This document shows, in pieces, positions 1-6,348 of a DNA stretch of 7,579 nt. Below the pieces are notes generated by a model. The model was not told where the DNA came from. It ran no database searches and saw only the letters and a program-made list of their open reading frames with translations. Made by a program: the position numbers and the translations under genes. The DNA lies in the NCBI GenBank assembly GCA_938039145.1, contig CALHVG010000020.1, positions 1 to 7,579 on the forward strand, in the 5' to 3' direction. Position 1 is the first letter of the stretch, and each line of letters opens with the position of its first letter. The stretch is from an uncultured Treponema sp. (GTDB lineage Bacteria; Spirochaetota; Spirochaetia; Treponematales; Treponemataceae).

Positions 1-11
1 GGGGGGGGGGG
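1..11. other. Poly-G run at window edge
   Basis: The window opens with eleven consecutive G residues, unlike anything else in the sequence. At the very end of a contig this is most simply an assembly or sequencing artefact, such as a low-signal poly-G read tail, but a real homopolymer cannot be excluded. The bases from 12 to 177 contain no ORF, promoter or repeat that I can support. Confidence 0.6.
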
Positions 12-177
12 TAAGACTAGTGATTTTAGACATTATTGTCAATCTCCTCTTTAGGGTTTTCCGTTACTTACTTTTTAGGAACGGCGCCGATTCATAAGTC
101 CGGGATTGCTTAAACAATCTGCGGTTATTGAATTGTAATAAAATATGCTTATCAGTGTAATCGGTTTGTAAGAAAAT

Positions 178-210
178 AATAACAGCCGAACGGTAAGCTC
201 GGCTGTTATT
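178..210 (-). terminator. Intrinsic terminator after hpf
   Basis: A perfect 12-bp inverted repeat (arms 178-189 and 199-210, core AACAGCCGA/TCGGCTGTT) encloses a 9-base loop. Read leftward, the hairpin is followed by ATTTTCTT, a U-rich tract. It lies 26 bases past the hpf stop codon, so it should end the purF-like/hpf transcript. Read rightward the following bases are TTG then a mixed AT stretch, so rightward termination is less certain. Confidence 0.85.
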
Positions 211-236
211 GAGATATTTTTATCCGTTATCGTCTA

Positions 237-530
237 TTATTTTGCATGTTCCTGAATTTTGTCTTTTTCTTTTTTGATTTTGTTGTCAAGAACGTCCATC
301 ATTTTGTTCAGTGCGGCAGCAAAATCAAAATCTTCGCCGGAAACGTGGGCGGAAGTTCCCCATCTGAAGTTCACCGTGGTGTCCATTACGTAGGCTTTTT
401 CGTGCTTTATGTTCAAAAGCAAATCGATAATCAAGTCGTCCGCATATGCGATTCTTTTTATTTTTGAATCAATCATATCAGACTGCTTCTGTTCCAATGT
501 GAATCCGACCGCTTTTATTGATGTTGTCAT
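237..530 (-). CDS. hpf: Ribosome hibernation promoting factor, short form (HPF/RaiA family)
   Basis: This 97-residue protein belongs to the HPF/YfiA (sigma-54 modulation) family. Members bind the decoding region of the 30S subunit in stationary phase or stress and keep ribosomes inactive. The family pattern is visible: a beta-alpha-beta start (TTSIKAVGFTLEQKQSDMI), a HVSGEDFDFAAALNKMMDVLD segment (about residues 62-82) resembling the usual 'VSAEDEDMYAAID..VDKLE' core, and a lysine-rich C-terminal helix (KIKKEKDKIQEH). It has no second domain, so it is the short type rather than the long dimerising type. I chose the ATG at 530 because GGAGAAAATT lies directly before it; a longer reading to 593 adds 21 residues that do not fit the family. 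The gene lies 95 bases downstream of the purF-like gene, with its own candidate promoter in the gap and a terminator behind it. The exact subtype is uncertain. Confidence 0.9.
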   Translation of the reverse strand: MTTSIKAVGFTLEQKQSDMIDSKIKRIAYADDLIIDLLLNIKHEKAYVMDTTVNFRWGTSAHVSGEDFDFAAALNKMMDVLDNKIKKEKDKIQEHAK

Positions 531-595
531 AATTTTCTCCTTGTGCCAAAACGGCGTAAAAATTATTTCTGCCGTCTTTTGCAGAACCTTCATCT

Positions 596-624
596 AATAT
601 ACATCTGTAACTGGCAAAACGCAA
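596..624 (-). promoter_or_regulatory. Candidate sigma70-type promoter for hpf
   Basis: On the minus strand TTGCGT (624-619), a 17-base spacer and TATATT (601-596) fit a housekeeping promoter. Transcription would start near 589 and give a leader of roughly 59 bases before the Shine-Dalgarno and ATG of hpf. The leader holds a weak ACGGC/GCCGT pairing. The promoter lies just past the purF-like stop codon, so hpf could be expressed separately from the gene upstream. This is an inference from motif match only. Confidence 0.5.
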
Positions 625-625
625 A

Positions 626-2044
626 TCATTCTTGTCCGTCCCAGCAGTATGTGCAGAGTTTTGAATGTTCCAGTCCTGTGGAATCGAGCATATCGTCCAA
701 GCGATGGAAACGCAATGTCGTAAAATGCAATTGTTTCCGGATTTCCTCTAGCATTCGTTCGTATTCTTTGCTGTTCGGGTCGCAATATTTTTTTATTGTG
801 TCGGGATTTTTGTCCGTTCCTTCCAGTTTTTTTATTATACGACGCGTTATTAAATCCATCTCGTTTTTTGAGCGGCTGAAATTCAGGTATTTGCAGCTGA
901 ATATTATCGGCGGACAGGCTGGTCGCACGTGTACTTCTTTTGCGCCGCTTTTGTAAAGAAAATCCGTGGTCTCTCTAAGTTGAGTTCCTCGGACAATGGA
1001 ATCGTCTATCAAAAGAAGTTTTCTTCCTTGTATCAATTGCTGCACGGGAATCAGTTTCATGTGAGCGATGAGGTTTCGCTGGTCCTGGCTTGTGGGCATG
1101 AACGACCGCGGCCATGTGGGCGTATATTTTATGAAAGGACGGGTGAACGGTATTCCGCTTTCGTTTGAATATCCCACTGCGTGCGCCGTTCCCGAATCTG
1201 GGACTCCGGCTACGGCATCCGGCTGAACGCTTGCTTCCATATCGCGTTTTGCAAGGCATTTTCCGCAGTTGTATCTCATCTGCTCCACGTTCACGCCTTC
1301 GTAGCAAGCTGTGGGGTATCCGTAATAAATCCACAAAAAGGTGCAGATTTTTAAGTTTTGCGACGGAGGATTTAGCGTTTCCAGTTTGTCTTTTGTTACG
1401 TACACGATTTCGGCTGGCCCGAGTTCTCTGTAATCTTTGTAGCCAAGGTTTATGTATGCGTGGCTTTCGAACGAAAGGCAGAAGCCCGAATCCTTTTTTC
1501 CGATTTGAAGCGGCGTCCGTCCGAATTTGTCCCTTGCTCCGTAGATTCCTTCGGGAGTCATTATAAGCATCGTGATTGAGCCTTTTATTTTTTCTTGCAC
1601 GAACTTGATTCCGTCCAGGATTGTGCGTTCGTGGTTTATCAGAGCCACGATTAGTTCCGTTTGATTTACGTCTCCGCCGCTCATCTCAAGAAAATGCGTG
1701 TATCCGCCGTCAAGGACTTCTTTTATGAGTTCCTCTTTGTTTGTTACGATTCCGACCGTTGTTATGGCGAAACTTCCAAGATGGGATTTTACTAAAAGCG
1801 GCTGGGCTTCGTAGTCGCTTATGCATCCGATTCCCATGTTGCCGTGCATTTCGCCTATGTCGTCTTCGAATTTTGTCCTGAACGGAGAATTTTGAATGTC
1901 ATGAATAGACCTTATGAATTGTCCGTCCTGTCCTAATACCGCAAGTCCGCCTCTTCTAGTTCCAAGATGGGAATGGTAGTCCACTCCAAAAAACAAGTCC
2001 AAGGAACAGTCGTCGCAGCTTACGACCCCGAATAGTCCGCCCAT
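626..2044 (-). CDS. PurF-like phosphoribosyltransferase lacking glutaminase residues
   Basis: This 472-residue protein is collinear with amidophosphoribosyltransferase (PurF), which makes 5-phosphoribosylamine from PRPP and glutamine. The C-terminal half is well kept: VAGVPDSGT (279-286), PRSF with a following QDQR (312-323), the PRPP loop LLLIDDSIVRGTQ (343-355) and the terminal LCTYCWDG. Cysteines 234, 384, 464 and 467 align by context with the four [4Fe-4S] ligands of Bacillus-type PurF. The N-terminal glutaminase domain is recognisable (YHSHLGTRRGGLAV in place of LQHRGQESAGI), but residue 2 is Gly rather than the catalytic Cys, and the usual Arg, Asn-Gly and SDTE motifs are also replaced. 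The start is secure: ATG at 2044 is preceded by GAGG six bases away, and no MCG start exists nearby. I recall similar MGG-type PurF homologues in Bacteroides and treponemes. It may use ammonia, may have another role, or may need a partner glutaminase. Databases would call it purF. Confidence 0.88.
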   Translation of the reverse strand: MGGLFGVVSCDDCSLDLFFGVDYHSHLGTRRGGLAVLGQDGQFIRSIHDIQNSPFRTKFEDDIGEMHGNMGIGCISDYEAQPLLVKSHLGSFAITTVGIVTNKEELIKEVLDGGYTHFLEMSGGDVNQTELIVALINHERTILDGIKFVQEKIKGSITMLIMTPEGIYGARDKFGRTPLQIGKKDSGFCLSFESHAYINLGYKDYRELGPAEIVYVTKDKLETLNPPSQNLKICTFLWIYYGYPTACYEGVNVEQMRYNCGKCLAKRDMEASVQPDAVAGVPDSGTAHAVGYSNESGIPFTRPFIKYTPTWPRSFMPTSQDQRNLIAHMKLIPVQQLIQGRKLLLIDDSIVRGTQLRETTDFLYKSGAKEVHVRPACPPIIFSCKYLNFSRSKNEMDLITRRIIKKLEGTDKNPDTIKKYCDPNSKEYERMLEEIRKQLHFTTLRFHRLDDMLDSTGLEHSKLCTYCWDGQE

Positions 2045-2165
2045 TTTTAACCTCGATTGGATATCTTATCAAGATGGGCGCATTTTTTCTATACGGATGA
2101 TTTTTATCGTGATTTTCATTGCGGTTTTTAAAGGCACGGAAAAATATGACCGGCAGATTTTTTTG

Positions 2166-2194
2166 TTTTCACTGCGTCAGAAATCATGTATAGT
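2166..2194 (+). promoter_or_regulatory. Candidate promoter of nfeD, leaderless geometry
   Basis: TTTTCA (2166-2171), a 17-base spacer and TATAGT (2189-2194) make a plausible -35/-10 pair. The ATG at 2201 follows the -10 box after only six bases (TACGGC), so transcription would begin at or beside the start codon. No Shine-Dalgarno sequence precedes the ATG. The -35 box is weak (4 of 6). Confidence 0.5.
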
Positions 2195-2200
2195 TACGGC

Positions 2201-2659
2201 ATGACACATTTTTTTCTTTCGAATTTTTCATGGCTTTGGCTTACGCTGATGATTGTGTTTGTGCTGATTGAGGCATTCACGATGGCGTTTACCACGATTT
2301 GGGCGGCGATTGCGGCTCTTCCGATGATTTTCATTGCAAGGACTTCACTTCCGTTCCGATGGCAGATTTTGATTTTCCTTGTGGTTACGATTTTTCTTGT
2401 TCTTTCGACAAGACCTTTTGCGATAAAAAAACTTAAAATGGAAAAAGAAAAAACGAACATAAATTCCATAGTCGGCGAGGAAGTCATTGTTACAAAAGCC
2501 GTCCGGAAATTTCAGAAAGGAGAAGCCAAGGCTAAAAACGGCGTGATTTGGGCTGTCTCATCGGAAGATTCATCTGAAATCCCTGAAGATACGGTCTCTG
2601 TCGTAACGGGCGTTCAGGGAAATACATTGATAATAAAACCTAAAATCAAAGCAATATAA
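2201..2659 (+). CDS. NfeD family membrane protein
   Basis: This 152-residue protein has the NfeD-short layout: hydrophobic helices at about residues 11-30, 32-47 and 54-70, a basic stretch (KKLKMEKEK), then a cytosolic OB-fold at about 87-147 (TNINSIVGEEVIVTKAV...GVIWAVSSED...VSVVTGVQGNTLIIKP) with the family's G-x-W pattern. NfeD proteins are commonly encoded beside SPFH/stomatin proteins and are thought to help anchor or assemble them in the membrane; here the SPFH gene follows after 18 bases. An in-frame ATG lies at 2186 but has no ribosome site and would sit upstream of the predicted transcription start. The ATG at 2201 is preferred because a -10-like TATAGT ends six bases before it. If the promoter is wrong, the protein is five residues longer. 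Confidence 0.88.
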   Translation: MTHFFLSNFSWLWLTLMIVFVLIEAFTMAFTTIWAAIAALPMIFIARTSLPFRWQILIFLVVTIFLVLSTRPFAIKKLKMEKEKTNINSIVGEEVIVTKAVRKFQKGEAKAKNGVIWAVSSEDSSEIPEDTVSVVTGVQGNTLIIKPKIKAI

Positions 2660-2677
2660 ATAATAGGAGATATAAAC

Positions 2678-3562
2678 ATGATTTACTTGGTTATTGGAAT
2701 TCTTGTGGTGGTGTTGGTTCTTATCTTGAGCAACATAAGGATTGTTCCGCAGTCGTACGCTTACGTTATAGAACGGCTCGGAGCGTTTTCCGCTTCATGG
2801 CAGGTGGGACTTCACGTGAAGATTCCGTTCATCGAACGAATAGCAAATAAGATGTCCCTTAAAGAAAAGGTGCTTGACTTTGAACCGCAGCCCGTGATTA
2901 CAAAGGATAACGTTACGATGATGATAGATACGGTCATCTATTTTCAGATTACAGATCCTAAACTTTATACCTATGGCGTGGAACGACCCATAAACGCCAT
3001 CGAAAATCTTAGTGCCACGACGCTCAGAAACATAATCGGTGAGCTTGAACTTGACCAGACTCTTACAAGCCGCGATGTAATCAACACAAAGATGAGAAGC
3101 ATTCTTGACGAGGCGACAGACCCTTGGGGTATAAAAGTGAACCGTGTCGAAGTCAAGAACATCATGCCGCCGGAAGCCATAAAAGACGCGATGGAAAAAC
3201 AGATGCGTGCCGAACGGGAACGCCGTGAGTCCATTTTGAAGGCGGAGGGTGAAAAACAGTCGGCTATTCTTGTTGCGGAAGGAAAAAAGCAGTCGATGAT
3301 TCTTGAGGCTGAGGCGCAGAAAGAAGCTGCAATTCAAAAGGCAAAAGGAGAGGCGGAAGCGATTCTTGAAGTGCAGAAAGCAAAAGCGGAAGGTCTAAAG
3401 ATGATAAAAGAAGCGGGCATGGATTCCGCCGTCTTGAAACTGAGAAGCCTTGAAGCATTTGAAAAAGCCAGCAACGGACAGGCGACAAAGATAATCATTC
3501 CTGCCGACATTCAGAACATGGCGGGCTTGGTTTCAAGTCTTTCCGAAATTGTAAAAAAATAA
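2678..3562 (+). CDS. SPFH/stomatin-family membrane protein (QmcA/paraslipin-like)
   Basis: The 294-residue protein has one N-terminal membrane helix (residues 2-18) followed by an SPFH/band 7 domain (about 20-170) with characteristic stretches such as VPQSYAYVIERLGAF, GLHVKIPFIERI, PVITKDNVTMMIDTVIYFQITDP and LRNIIGELELDQTLTSRDVIN. The Arg/Lys-rich MRAERERRESILKAEGEKQS begins a coiled coil (about 172-245) that falls into 11-residue repeats, and the tail (KIIIPADIQNMAGLVSSL) is the usual paraslipin-type end. Family members form large ring or cage oligomers on the inner membrane and influence membrane proteases and lipid domains; the specific role here is unknown. The start is set by AGGAGA seven bases before the ATG. 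It is cotranscribed with nfeD (18-base gap), a classic NfeD-SPFH pair. Confidence 0.93.
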   Translation: MIYLVIGILVVVLVLILSNIRIVPQSYAYVIERLGAFSASWQVGLHVKIPFIERIANKMSLKEKVLDFEPQPVITKDNVTMMIDTVIYFQITDPKLYTYGVERPINAIENLSATTLRNIIGELELDQTLTSRDVINTKMRSILDEATDPWGIKVNRVEVKNIMPPEAIKDAMEKQMRAERERRESILKAEGEKQSAILVAEGKKQSMILEAEAQKEAAIQKAKGEAEAILEVQKAKAEGLKMIKEAGMDSAVLKLRSLEAFEKASNGQATKIIIPADIQNMAGLVSSLSEIVKK

Positions 3563-3574
3563 TTCGTGTGAACG

Positions 3575-3602
3575 ATTGTCTCTGCAAAAATGCGGAGACA
3601 AT
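3575..3602 (+). terminator. Hairpin after the nfeD-SPFH operon
   Basis: An 11-bp stem (3575-3585 with 3592-3602, ATTGTCTCTGC against GCGGAGACAAT, including one G-U pair) with a six-base AAAAAT loop begins 12 bases past the SPFH stop. Only three T residues follow, so it is a weak intrinsic terminator or an mRNA 3' end stabiliser. The position makes termination the likeliest role. Confidence 0.5.
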
Positions 3603-3723
3603 TTGGCGAAGAAAATGCATTTAAAAACCGAATAAAATCTTTATCTAACAGCTGAGTTTTATAAAGCGGAAAACATAGTTTTTTGATTGGGCTGCGTTTC
3701 CGTTCGCACAAATACGTAATATG

Positions 3724-3762
3724 GGTCTGTCCTTTAATGAAAACTTCATTAAAGGACAGACC
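3724..3762. repeat. Perfect 18-bp palindrome with 3-base centre
   Basis: Arms 3724-3741 and 3745-3762 (starting GGTCTGTCC and ending GGACAGACC) are exact reverse complements around AAC. The right arm ends two bases before the predicted -35 box of the next gene. Neither strand has a U-run after it, so it does not look like a terminator. It could be a cruciform-forming operator, or an interspersed palindromic element that landed in the promoter region. The function is unknown. Confidence 0.9.
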
Positions 3763-3763
3763 A

Positions 3764-3791
3764 TTGCATTTTGCACAAGGAAATATATAAT
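3764..3791 (+). promoter_or_regulatory. Candidate promoter of the small membrane protein, leaderless geometry
   Basis: TTGCAT (3764-3769), a 16-base spacer and a perfect TATAAT (3786-3791) precede the ATG at 3799 by only seven bases. No Shine-Dalgarno sequence is present. A start site at or next to the ATG is expected. Confidence 0.65.
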
Positions 3792-3798
3792 CGCAGTC

Positions 3799-4323
3799 AT
3801 GCTTAAATATTATTCTATGATTTTTCTGATTTCTATGGTGCCTTTGGTTGAATTGAGAGGCGCAATCCCAATCGGATTCGGCTGGATTCAGAAAAACCTT
3901 AGTGTTCAAGACGGCAGCTCCCTTCTTCCGCCTTTCTACATATTCACGATTTATGCCACGGCGATAGTCGGAAATATGATTCCCGTTCCTGTGATATATT
4001 TTTTTGCAAGAAGATTTCTTGAATGGGGAGCGGACAAGCGTTTTATCGGAAAAATCTGTTCGTTTTTTCTTGTGAAAGGAAAATCGGCGGGACAAAAACT
4101 CACTTCCAAAGCCGGACGGGGAATTTTTGTGGCTCTGCTTTTGTTCGTCGGGATTCCACTTCCGGGAACGGGCGCATGGACGGGAACTTTGGCAGCCAGC
4201 CTTCTTGACATGAATTTCCGGGACACAGTAATTGCTGTAACTTTGGGCGTTCTGCTTGCAGGGCTTATAATGATGGCTGGAAGTTTCGGGCTTTTTTCGG
4301 CGATTTTTTCGATTGCAAAATGA
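3799..4323 (+). CDS. Small multi-drug export (COG2426) family membrane protein
   Basis: This 174-residue, strongly hydrophobic protein carries the hallmarks of the family annotated as 'small multi-drug export protein' (Pfam Sm_multidrug_ex, COG2426): MVPLVELRGAIPIG near the N-terminus (13-25), GNMIPVPVIYFFARRF (59-73), and the proline/glycine-rich VGIPLPGTGAWTGTLAA (117-133). Membrane segments lie at about 5-17, 46-72, 108-135 and 144-170; a basic loop (about 79-107, rich in Lys) lies between them. The drug-export name rests on weak evidence in the literature; a transport or membrane-homeostasis role is all that can be said. A longer in-frame reading begins at 3721, but those bases are the palindrome and promoter, and the family's N-terminus matches MLKYYSMIFL at 3799. 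The gene converges on ispDF with 23 bases between the stop codons. Confidence 0.88.
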   Translation: MLKYYSMIFLISMVPLVELRGAIPIGFGWIQKNLSVQDGSSLLPPFYIFTIYATAIVGNMIPVPVIYFFARRFLEWGADKRFIGKICSFFLVKGKSAGQKLTSKAGRGIFVALLLFVGIPLPGTGAWTGTLAASLLDMNFRDTVIAVTLGVLLAGLIMMAGSFGLFSAIFSIAK

Positions 4324-4346
4324 AGTGAATATAAAATTTCGTGTGT

Positions 4347-5564
4347 TTATTTTGTCAAAAGGCAGTTTACCCATGCCTCAATCGCTTTTCCTTCGCCGAT
4401 ACTTTCAAGACCTTCTGCGGTTTTTGCTTTCACGAAAATTTTTTCTTCTTCGACTTCAAGAATATTCGCAATCGAGGATATGACTTTGTTTCTGTACGGA
4501 ATAAACTTCGGCTTTTCAAGTTTTATGACGCAATCGATATTTCCGAGTTTCCAGCCGGATTTTTTTACATCTGACCAGCACGCCTTTAGAAGAACGGCGG
4601 AATTTGCGTCTTTCCATTTTGCCTCTTCCGGAGGAAAGTAAGTTCCGATGTCTCCAAGCCCACTTGCACCCAAAAGTGCATCCGTAATCGCATGAAGAAG
4701 AACGTCTCCGTCGGAGTGGGCGGCTTCACCTTTGTCGAAAGGAATTTCAATTCCGCCCAGCATAAGTTTTCGCCCTTCGACAAGCCTGTGAAGGTCGTAG
4801 CCAAGCCCGCATCTTATTTGCGTTTCCGAAACTGTAGGACTGGCGGACGAGGCGCAGTCTTTTGGGTAAGTGATTTTCATGTTGTCGCTTGAGCCTTCGA
4901 CGGTTTTTACTTTTTCGGAAAGCAGGGCGTAGATTTCCGTGTCGTCCGTAAAAATCCTTGATTCTTTAGCGGCGATTTTGTGTGCGGAAAGAAGCTTTTC
5001 AAAATCGAAGCCTTGCGGAGTCTGTACGGAAATCATACTAGAACGCTCCAGATGTTTTTTTATGAAGCCGTCCTCGTCCACGATTTTTTGCGTATCGGTT
5101 GGAGGAATTCCCGGAACAGCCGCTCCGTGCAAAAGTGCCGCTTCCGCCGTTTCCAAAATGGTTTTTGAATCGACGAACGGACGCGCTCCGTCGTGGATAA
5201 GCACGATTTCAGGTTTTTCAGGCATTTTTGAAAGATGGAGCAATGCGTTGAAAATCGATTCCTGCCTTGTTTTTCCGCCGTCCACAAAAAAAAGCGGAGT
5301 ACTTTTCAAAAGTTCAGGGATTTCTTTGTCGGAAAAAATAGCCGCCTTTGCAACGCTTTTTTCGCCCTTGGGAATCGTGATTGTAACGGAAAAGCAAGCC
5401 ACGGATTTCAGAAACGCCTTGAGCGATTTTGAAAGAACGGTTTCGTTTCCAAGCGGCAGGTACTGTTTTTTTACGCTGCCCTTCATTCTTTGGGACGAAC
5501 CTGCGGCGGCTATTATCACGGCGATTTTTCTATTCGCCAAAGGAATTTTAGAATTCCTCGTCAT
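4347..5564 (-). CDS. ispDF: Bifunctional IspD-IspF (MEP pathway)
   Basis: The 405-residue fusion carries two MEP-pathway enzymes of isoprenoid synthesis. Residues about 13-240 are IspD, 2-C-methyl-D-erythritol 4-phosphate cytidylyltransferase: AAAGSSQRM with KKQY (19-35), IHDGARP (123-129), PTDTQK (155-160), QTPQGF (181-186), TDDTE and DNMKIT. Residues about 250-403 are IspF, 2-C-methyl-D-erythritol 2,4-cyclodiphosphate synthase: GLGYDLHRL (Asp257 and His259), AHSDGDVLLHA (His291), which supply the metal ligands, then GDIGTYFP and KAKTAEGL. The linker (about 237-249) is short and Ser-rich. The intervening step, IspE, is not in this window. Both active sites look complete. The ATG at 5564 lies inside the 3' end of carD (17-base overlap) and has no Shine-Dalgarno, suggesting translational coupling; a TTG at 5540, seven bases past the carD stop, is a less likely alternative. 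No promoter is seen of its own, so it should be cotranscribed with carD. Confidence 0.95.
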   Translation of the reverse strand: MTRNSKIPLANRKIAVIIAAAGSSQRMKGSVKKQYLPLGNETVLSKSLKAFLKSVACFSVTITIPKGEKSVAKAAIFSDKEIPELLKSTPLFFVDGGKTRQESIFNALLHLSKMPEKPEIVLIHDGARPFVDSKTILETAEAALLHGAAVPGIPPTDTQKIVDEDGFIKKHLERSSMISVQTPQGFDFEKLLSAHKIAAKESRIFTDDTEIYALLSEKVKTVEGSSDNMKITYPKDCASSASPTVSETQIRCGLGYDLHRLVEGRKLMLGGIEIPFDKGEAAHSDGDVLLHAITDALLGASGLGDIGTYFPPEEAKWKDANSAVLLKACWSDVKKSGWKLGNIDCVIKLEKPKFIPYRNKVISSIANILEVEEEKIFVKAKTAEGLESIGEGKAIEAWVNCLLTK

Positions 5565-6222
5565 CGCTGTCGTCGAATTCTTCTTCGCCCATGTCCCTTG
5601 AATCGTCAGAATCGTTTTCGTTGTCCGAAGAATCGTCGTTGTCCTTCGGCTTTTGGTTTTCGTCGTCCATCAGCGGATCGTCTTCGTCCTCGTCGTCTTC
5701 GATTATTTTCTTGATTTTTGGCATCGCTCCCGGAGGCTCAAGTTTTGTATGTATCACGGATTCTACGTCTTTTCCGTCTTTGTCCATGGCGATTGAAACT
5801 TCGTCTTCAAGGAGTTTTTTAGCTGAATCGTAGAGTTTCCGCTCGAGAATCGGAAGTTCCTTTATTTTGCTTCTATTATAGAGACAACGAACGATTGTCG
5901 CGATGTCGGAAATGCTTCCTTTTTTAAGAAGGTCAAGGTTCATCTGATAGCGGAGTTTCCAGTCGGACGTTATAGGTTCAAAATCGTCTGAAAGAAGGTC
6001 AAGCGCCTTTTGGGCTTCATCGGCGGACACGATGGCTCGAATTCCTACACCTTCCGCCTTGTCTACAGGAATCATAACAACCATGTCCGAGGATTCTATG
6101 TATATTTTGTAGTACGGGATTACTTCGCCTTTGAATTCTTTTTGGAAGATTTCTGTTACGACTCCTACCCCTTGGGACGGATAGACGATTTTTTGGTTTA
6201 TTTCAAATTTGGCTTCGCTCAT
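5548..6222 (-). CDS. CarD/CdnL-family RNA polymerase-binding regulator with acidic tail
   Basis: This 224-residue protein belongs to the CarD/CdnL family, which binds the RNA polymerase beta subunit and stabilises open promoter complexes. The N-terminal Tudor-like polymerase-interaction domain is clear (about 6-63: FEINQKIVYPSQGVGVVTEI, YYKIYI, VMIPVDKAEGVGIRAIV). The helical DNA-binding part follows (about 64-165: WKLRYQMNLDLLKKGSISDIATIVRCLYNRSKIKELPILERKLYDSAKKLLEDEVSIAM), with the usual tryptophan. Typical members stop near 160 residues; here a further tail from 175 to 224 has 29 Asp/Glu residues in 50, and only three Lys/Arg. The ATG at 6222 is chosen over one at 6240 because MSEAKFEINQ fits the family and a -10 box ends eight bases before it. 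Its stop overlaps ispDF, forming a two-gene operon. A general transcription role is likely; specific targets cannot be inferred. Confidence 0.92.
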   Translation of the reverse strand: MSEAKFEINQKIVYPSQGVGVVTEIFQKEFKGEVIPYYKIYIESSDMVVMIPVDKAEGVGIRAIVSADEAQKALDLLSDDFEPITSDWKLRYQMNLDLLKKGSISDIATIVRCLYNRSKIKELPILERKLYDSAKKLLEDEVSIAMDKDGKDVESVIHTKLEPPGAMPKIKKIIEDDEDEDDPLMDDENQKPKDNDDSSDNENDSDDSRDMGEEEFDDSDDEEF

Positions 6223-6230
6223 ATGGCGTG

Positions 6231-6259
6231 ATTGTATCATAAGTCGGCGTGAAATTCAA
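6231..6259 (-). promoter_or_regulatory. Candidate promoter of carD-ispDF, leaderless geometry
   Basis: On the minus strand TTGAAT (6259-6254), a 17-base spacer and TACAAT (6236-6231) sit eight bases before the carD ATG at 6222. No Shine-Dalgarno sequence lies in between. The predicted transcript would begin within about two bases of the start codon. Confidence 0.6.
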
Positions 6260-6348
6260 TTTAAGAGGCGGTCCGGTTTTTCCCGTGGATAAAGCCGGTA
6301 AAAAAAAAGCGGTGTGATTTATGGAAAAGTCTGCGACTGGGTTTTTGC

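Noticed and set aside
2063..2075. ATCTT/AAGAT dyad before the purF-like gene as an operator
   Set aside because: It is only 5 bp in AT-rich DNA; this is expected by chance.
2045..2160. Promoter for the purF-like gene (TATAGA at 2093-2088, minus strand)
   Set aside because: No acceptable -35 box lies at 16-18 bases, and other candidates such as TAAGAT are equally weak, so no single promoter could be supported.
4313..4358. TTGCAAAAT / ATTTTG-T-CAA pairing as a shared terminator between convergent genes
   Set aside because: There is one bulge, a 27-base loop and no U-run on the plus strand; it overlaps both stop codons, so the pairing is likely accidental.
3511..4374. Long minus-strand open frame of 287 codons opposite the small membrane protein gene
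   Set aside because: It is antisense to a clear COG2426 gene, runs through the 18-bp palindrome and promoter, and its Lys/Asn/His-rich product has no recognisable domain.
5550..5580. Two GAATTC sites flanking the end of carD as a repeat
   Set aside because: They are explained by Glu-Phe codons (GAA TTC) in the acidic tail, not by a repeat structure.
4939..5601. Plus-strand open frame of 220 codons opposite ispD
   Set aside because: It is a Ser/Phe-rich shadow of the ispDF reading frame, with no ribosome site or domain.
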